In this document: positions 60,203-64,000 of the stretch, one piece after another | Position numbering within the stretch: position 1 is the first letter of the stretch | Layout: each line of letters starts with the position of its first letter | Assembly (NCBI GenBank): GCA_017547845.1 | Contig: JAFYNZ010000053.1 | Coordinates: forward strand, 29,198 to 93,197 | Length of the DNA stretch: 64,000 nucleotides | Direction: 5' to 3' | From: Muribaculaceae bacterium | Lineage (GTDB): Bacteria > Bacteroidota > Bacteroidia > Bacteroidales > Muribaculaceae | Position numbers and translations under genes: made by a program | The notes under the pieces: model-generated | The model's input: only the letters and a program-made list of their open reading frames with translations | What the model was told of the DNA's origin: nothing | Databases searched by the model: none

Positions 60203-62275
60203 ATGAAAAAGAAATTAGCAATCCTTAAGTCCGACCCTTGGTTGGAGCCTTTCGCCAAAGCCATCGAAGGCCGCCACCAAGATGTGATCAATAAGTTGAA
60301 CGATATAACAGCCGACACCGACGGCTCTCTCTCCAAATTTGCTAATGCCCACAAATATTTCGGTCTCAACAAGAGCACCCGTGGCGGCTGGGTATTCCGC
60401 GAATATGCCCCTAACGCCACAGCCATCACTCTGGTCGGCACATTCTCCGACTGGAAGGAACTTAAGCAATATCAACTCCAAAACATCGGCAACGGCGTGT
60501 GGGAACTCAAGCTTCCAAAGAAGGCACTTCACCACGGCGACCTCTATAAGATGATGGTCCACTGGGACGGCGGACAAGGGGAACGCATTCCTGCCTATGC
60601 CACTCGCGTGGTGCAAGACGAAGTGACCCACATCTTCTCAGCCGAAGTCTATGACCCGAAAGAGAAATACGAGTTTAAGGTGCGTCGCTTCAAACCGGAG
60701 ACCAAGCCATTGCTCATCTACGAGTGCCACATCGGTATGTCGCAGATAGAGCCTAAAGTCGGCTCCTACGACGAATTTCGCGAAAAAGTGCTTCCTCGCA
60801 TCGCCAAAGACGGCTACAATGCCATTCAGATTATGGCCATTCAGGAGCACCCCTACTACGGCTCGTTTGGCTACCATGTGTCCAACTTCTTCGCCGCTTC
60901 AAGCCGTTTCGGCACACCCGAGCAGCTCAAGCGACTCATCGATGAAGCCCATCGTCTCGGCATCGCAGTCATCATGGACATCGTGCACTCTCACGCCGTA
61001 AAGAACGAGTCGGAAGGTCTCGGACGCCTCGATGGCTCCCACGACCTCTACTTCTACCCCGACCACCGCAGAGAGCACCCCGCATGGGACAGTCTATGCT
61101 TCGACTACGGCAAAAACTCCGTGCTACACTTCCTGCTCAGCAACTGCAAATATTGGCTTGAAGAGTATCGTTTCGACGGCTTCCGCTTCGACGGCGTGAC
61201 CTCCATGCTCTACTACGACCATGGTCTGGGCAAAGCATTCGGCTCTTACGACGACTACTATGACGGCGGACAAGACACCAACGCCATCACATATCTCACT
61301 CTCGCCAATCTGCTCATCCACGAAGTCAACCGCAACGCCATCACCATCGCCGAAGAGATGAGTGGCATGCCGGGACTCGCCGTACGCTTTGAAGATGGCG
61401 GCATCGGCTTTGACTATCGCATGGCCATGGGTATCCCCGACTATTGGATTAAGATGATTAAAGAGCGCAAAGATGAAGATTGGCACCCGACATCTATCTT
61501 CTGGGAACTCACCAACCGTCGCGCCGACGAAAAGACCATATCCTACGCCGAAAGCCACGACCAAGCACTTGTCGGCGACAAGACTATCATCTTCCGTCTC
61601 ATCGATAAAGAGATGTATTGGCACATGATGGTCGACGACGACAACTTCATGGTTGAGCGCGGCATGGCACTCCACAAGATGATACGCCTCGTCACTGCAG
61701 CATCAATCAATGGCGGCTATCTCAACTTCATGGGCAATGAATTTGGCCACCCTGAGTGGATAGACTTCCCTCGCGAAGGCAACGGCTGGAGCCACCAATA
61801 TGCTCGCCGTCAGTGGGACCTCGTTGACCGCGAAGACCTCAAATACAAATATCTCAACCTATTCGACAACCGAATGATTGAGACCATCTCATCTGCCTAC
61901 AACTTCCAAAACTCCGTCATCGAAAAACTTTGGGAGAAGGACGACGACCAGATTCTCGCTTTCATGCGTGGCGACCTCATCTTCGTCTTCAACTTTAGCC
62001 CCAACAAGTCATTCCCCGACTATGGCTTCCTCGCTCCTGAAGGCGAATACGAAATCATTCTCGACACCGATGCTCCGGAATTTGGCGGACGTGGCAATAT
62101 CGACTCCTCAATCCATCACTTCACCACCGAAGACAAGCTCTACAAGCCGACCGGCAAGGGCTGGTTACGCATGTATCTCCCGGCTCGCACTGCCCAAGTG
62201 CTCCGTCGCGTCAAAGCAAAGCCAACTCGTCGCAAAGCGGTCAAGGCTGCCAACGAAGAGTCACCGACAAAGTAA
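60203..62275 (+). CDS. glgB: 1,4-alpha-glucan branching enzyme
   Basis: 690 aa from ATG 60203 (MKKKLAILKSDPWL). A longer frame from 60167 would start inside the promoter. An N-terminal CBM48 domain (about 45-150, with GGWVFREYAPNA) precedes the GH13 barrel. Conserved regions are DIVHSHA (I), GFRFDGVTS (II, nucleophile Asp), IAEEMSG (III, acid-base Glu) and YAESHDQ (IV). A C-terminal beta domain and a basic tail (VKAKPTRRKAVKAA) follow. The overall shape matches the eukaryote-like branching enzymes of Bacteroidetes. It makes alpha-1,6 branches in glycogen in the cytoplasm. No other glg gene is adjacent. Confidence 0.96.
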   Translation: MKKKLAILKSDPWLEPFAKAIEGRHQDVINKLNDITADTDGSLSKFANAHKYFGLNKSTRGGWVFREYAPNATAITLVGTFSDWKELKQYQLQNIGNGVWELKLPKKALHHGDLYKMMVHWDGGQGERIPAYATRVVQDEVTHIFSAEVYDPKEKYEFKVRRFKPETKPLLIYECHIGMSQIEPKVGSYDEFREKVLPRIAKDGYNAIQIMAIQEHPYYGSFGYHVSNFFAASSRFGTPEQLKRLIDEAHRLGIAVIMDIVHSHAVKNESEGLGRLDGSHDLYFYPDHRREHPAWDSLCFDYGKNSVLHFLLSNCKYWLEEYRFDGFRFDGVTSMLYYDHGLGKAFGSYDDYYDGGQDTNAITYLTLANLLIHEVNRNAITIAEEMSGMPGLAVRFEDGGIGFDYRMAMGIPDYWIKMIKERKDEDWHPTSIFWELTNRRADEKTISYAESHDQALVGDKTIIFRLIDKEMYWHMMVDDDNFMVERGMALHKMIRLVTAASINGGYLNFMGNEFGHPEWIDFPREGNGWSHQYARRQWDLVDREDLKYKYLNLFDNRMIETISSAYNFQNSVIEKLWEKDDDQILAFMRGDLIFVFNFSPNKSFPDYGFLAPEGEYEIILDTDAPEFGGRGNIDSSIHHFTTEDKLYKPTGKGWLRMYLPARTAQVLRRVKAKPTRRKAVKAANEESPTK

Positions 62276-62311
62276 TCGGCGTATAACCACTCCGACTCAC
62301 TTACCCTCATA

Positions 62312-62349
62312 AGCGGCTGCCACTCCCAAGGCGGCCGCTTTTCGCTTTA
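62312..62349 (+). terminator. glgB terminator
   Basis: AGCGGCTGCC and GGCGGCCGCT form a 10-bp stem with one mismatch, followed by a T-rich tract. Confidence 0.8.
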
Positions 62350-62486
62350 TAATGTGAAATGTTTAGGGTTTAAAGTTTAATGGAGCAGAGTCTTTTGTGT
62401 CCTATTAGTTTTTTCTTGCTGCAAGGCTCATTAAATTCAATCAAAATTCTATCACAAAAAATATTTTTATTTTTTTAGTTAAATAT

Positions 62487-62517
62487 TTTGAGACTTTAAA
62501 AAATATTAGTATATTTG
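62487..62517 (+). promoter_or_regulatory. Promoter of the last gene
   Basis: TTTG (62487-62490), 19 nt, TATATTTG (62510-62517): an exact consensus match. It leaves a leader of about 230 nt. Confidence 0.8.
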
Positions 62518-62751
62518 GCGCAAAATTGGGTACAGTCAGCGTCGGCAACCTATCAAGGTGTATTCGATTATGTCCCCGACAACGAAGGAGCACCAAGTAA
62601 TTGCTAAGGACATCCATGTAATAAAAAATTTAACAATTGAAAAAGGAGGATTTATAAGTTTACGAAATAATTAAGAGTTATAATAGGAATAAAGATTATC
62701 TTTGTGATTGTATAATATTTTTTAGAATTGTAAAAACATAAAAGTATTTAT
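62518..62751 (+). other. Long structured 5' leader with a small ORF
   Basis: After the promoter lies a G/C-richer block (about 62525-62620) in an otherwise AT-rich region. GTCGG (62541-62545) can pair with CCGAC (62576-62580), and ATGTCC (62570-62575) can alternatively pair with GGACAT (62607-62612). A 34-codon ORF (62570-62674, beginning M-S-P-T-T-K-E-H) spans part of it. No known riboswitch class was recognised. Confidence 0.4.
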
Positions 62752-64000
62752 ATGAAGTTTAATAGAATGTCATTAATTTTGTGTCTAAGTATTTGTTTAC
62801 TTAGTGCATTTAGTATGCAATCTGAAAATAAAAATGTGATAGATTTTCAGGTAGAAGCGACACCACCTTATAATCTATGCAAGTATATCCGTACATATGG
62901 AGGGGACAATTATGTAGATTTTGAGATTGGCGATATTGTTCTTGATATTTGTTTTGAGAAGTCAGATATTTCAGTAGATGTAGAAGACAATAATATCACA
63001 TTGTATATTAAATCTCAGCAAATGAAAAACGGAGGATCGCAAAACTATTTGTTTAGCGTCAAGGTAGATGATGTGCCTTGTGGGCAATATAGTTTAAATA
63101 TTGAAACTATGATATTACAATCATATCCTGACTCAGAACATGAAATCTATCACACATCTACTTATCTATCCAATCACACAATTGAAATTAAGAATGGAGA
63201 ATCATGGGAGTGGACATGTAATGATAATCCACTCAATTACATATACACGCCACTCGTGGAAGAAGGTAAGACCTGGAGTTATTTGCACCAGATAGATGAG
63301 ATTCAAGGATCTCCAAAATACTATCATTATGCTATTAGTGGTACAGAGATTGGTGTAGGTGTTCCTCCTCATGACGCATATAAGTGTTACAAATATGATG
63401 GTTGGGATTTAGATACTAATGTAATAGAACCAATTGCATATCTTTATGAAAAAGATAAGAAAGTCTATATTTCCTATAATGTGAATCATCATGAGTTGCA
63501 AGGATTGGATTTATCAAAGAATTGGAGACTACTTTATAATTTCAACGACGTTGATACCTATAGCTTTGTTGATATCAATGGTCAACAGCGAAAATGCTAT
63601 ATATCAGAAAATAATACTAACTATAAATATATTGAGGGGATAGGAAGTGTGGGAGAATATTCTGACCTCATCAGTTTTAAACGTGTTAATTCAGAAATAT
63701 ATGCGCCGGCAGTATGGACAGACCAAAGAGTGTTCAATTATATTACAGATGCAGACGGCAAGATAATCTATGAATCTACATCAGCAGAAAAGTATAAATA
63801 TGGTACAGAAGACCCATGCTTTACAGGAGAGGGGGCGTATGAGTATGTTCCATTAGTGAGAGAAGGTGCAGAATGGGGTTATTTCATTGGAGATACAGCA
63901 GAAGAAGTAGATTTCTATCGTTTGCGATTGTCAGGAGAAGAAGAGATAAATGGAAATATCTATAAAAAGTGTTGGTGTTACACCGATTGCGAATTTGATG
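62752..64000 (+). CDS. Secreted Bacteroidales protein with repeated beta-rich modules (3' partial)
   Basis: Open from the ATG at 62752 to the window end (416 codons), with no stop. A signal peptide is present (MKFNRMSLILCLSICLLSAF). An N-terminal beta-rich domain is followed by two modules that both open with a P-L-V-x-E-G-x-x-W-x-Y motif (YTPLVEEGKTWSYL and YVPLVREGAEWGYF), separated by about 190 residues, with GTEIG/EEEIN-x-x-x-Y-K-C/K-C segments following. This pattern is common in secreted proteins of gut Bacteroidales that often end in a T9SS tail, which would lie outside the window. No enzyme motif recognised. Very AT-rich. Confidence 0.75.
   Translation, partial: MKFNRMSLILCLSICLLSAFSMQSENKNVIDFQVEATPPYNLCKYIRTYGGDNYVDFEIGDIVLDICFEKSDISVDVEDNNITLYIKSQQMKNGGSQNYLFSVKVDDVPCGQYSLNIETMILQSYPDSEHEIYHTSTYLSNHTIEIKNGESWEWTCNDNPLNYIYTPLVEEGKTWSYLHQIDEIQGSPKYYHYAISGTEIGVGVPPHDAYKCYKYDGWDLDTNVIEPIAYLYEKDKKVYISYNVNHHELQGLDLSKNWRLLYNFNDVDTYSFVDINGQQRKCYISENNTNYKYIEGIGSVGEYSDLISFKRVNSEIYAPAVWTDQRVFNYITDADGKIIYESTSAEKYKYGTEDPCFTGEGAYEYVPLVREGAEWGYFIGDTAEEVDFYRLRLSGEEEINGNIYKKCWCYTDCEFD

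Noticed and set aside
62518-62674. Leader considered as a known riboswitch (for example SAM, cobalamin or TPP class)
   Set aside because: None of the conserved core sequences of these classes could be found.
1-64000. tRNA or rRNA genes
   Set aside because: No acceptor/TPsiC signatures or rRNA segments were seen in any intergenic space. A covariance-model scan would be needed to be certain.

Overview
The window reads as a chromosomal segment of a gut-type Bacteroidales (Muribaculaceae or a close relative is my best guess). The reasons are promoters of the Bacteroidetes type (TTTG about 20 nt before TAnnTTTG), several secreted proteins with C-terminal type IX secretion (T9SS) sorting tails, DUF4493/PCMD lipoproteins, a DUF4923 protein, a SusC-like receptor and a Bacteroidetes-type glycogen branching enzyme. 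No rRNA, tRNA or CRISPR array was seen. Both ends cut through a gene.

Layout. 1-11.8 kb (+): three large secreted multidomain proteins in tandem, each with Ig-like repeats, cohesin-like and dockerin-like modules and a T9SS tail; the third carries an M6 metalloprotease. 12-15.3 kb (-): yebC and pheT. 15.7-18.8 kb (-): an RHS core/tip toxin fragment between small membrane proteins, bounded by two copies of an 87-bp perfect repeat that carries a promoter. 19-29.6 kb (-): a tightly spaced operon deoC, EEP nuclease/phosphatase, TonB receptor, DUF5689/OB-fold lipoprotein, secreted endonuclease I, CotH-like protein, plausibly for scavenging extracellular DNA. 29.7-32.1 kb (+): rpoN and a pRiA4b ORF-3-like gene.

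32.2-42.7 kb is an accessory island and the most interesting part. It holds an LRR protein, a 340-aa unknown, small unknown genes, a uracil-DNA-glycosylase-like protein, a WYL regulator, a metallophosphoesterase, a 1463-aa strawberry-notch-type helicase and an HEXXH protein like those in mobile-element polyvalent proteins. The palindrome TGTATCA-N5-TGATACA lies 9-10 nt upstream of the -7 box at four promoters in two divergent intergenic regions, and a degenerate copy has the same spacing at a fifth. This suggests one regulon, probably run by the WYL protein, and a possible undescribed genome-defence or mobile-element conflict system.

42.7-44.4 kb is a graveyard of prophage and toxin pieces (MuF head protein, CDI-like nuclease, holin-like small membrane genes), punctuated by copies of the 3' end of the neighbouring PAP2 gene. 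44.4-54.6 kb (-): an operon of DUF4493/PCMD surface lipoproteins and two beta-barrel proteins followed by dgkA and PAP2. 54.9-62.3 kb: a DUF4923 gene, a frameshifted AlbA/Schlafen-type ATP-binding regulator, ribE, a fused ATPase-DUF4435 protein reminiscent of the PARIS defence proteins, and glgB. The last 1.2 kb starts a secreted protein behind a long structured leader.
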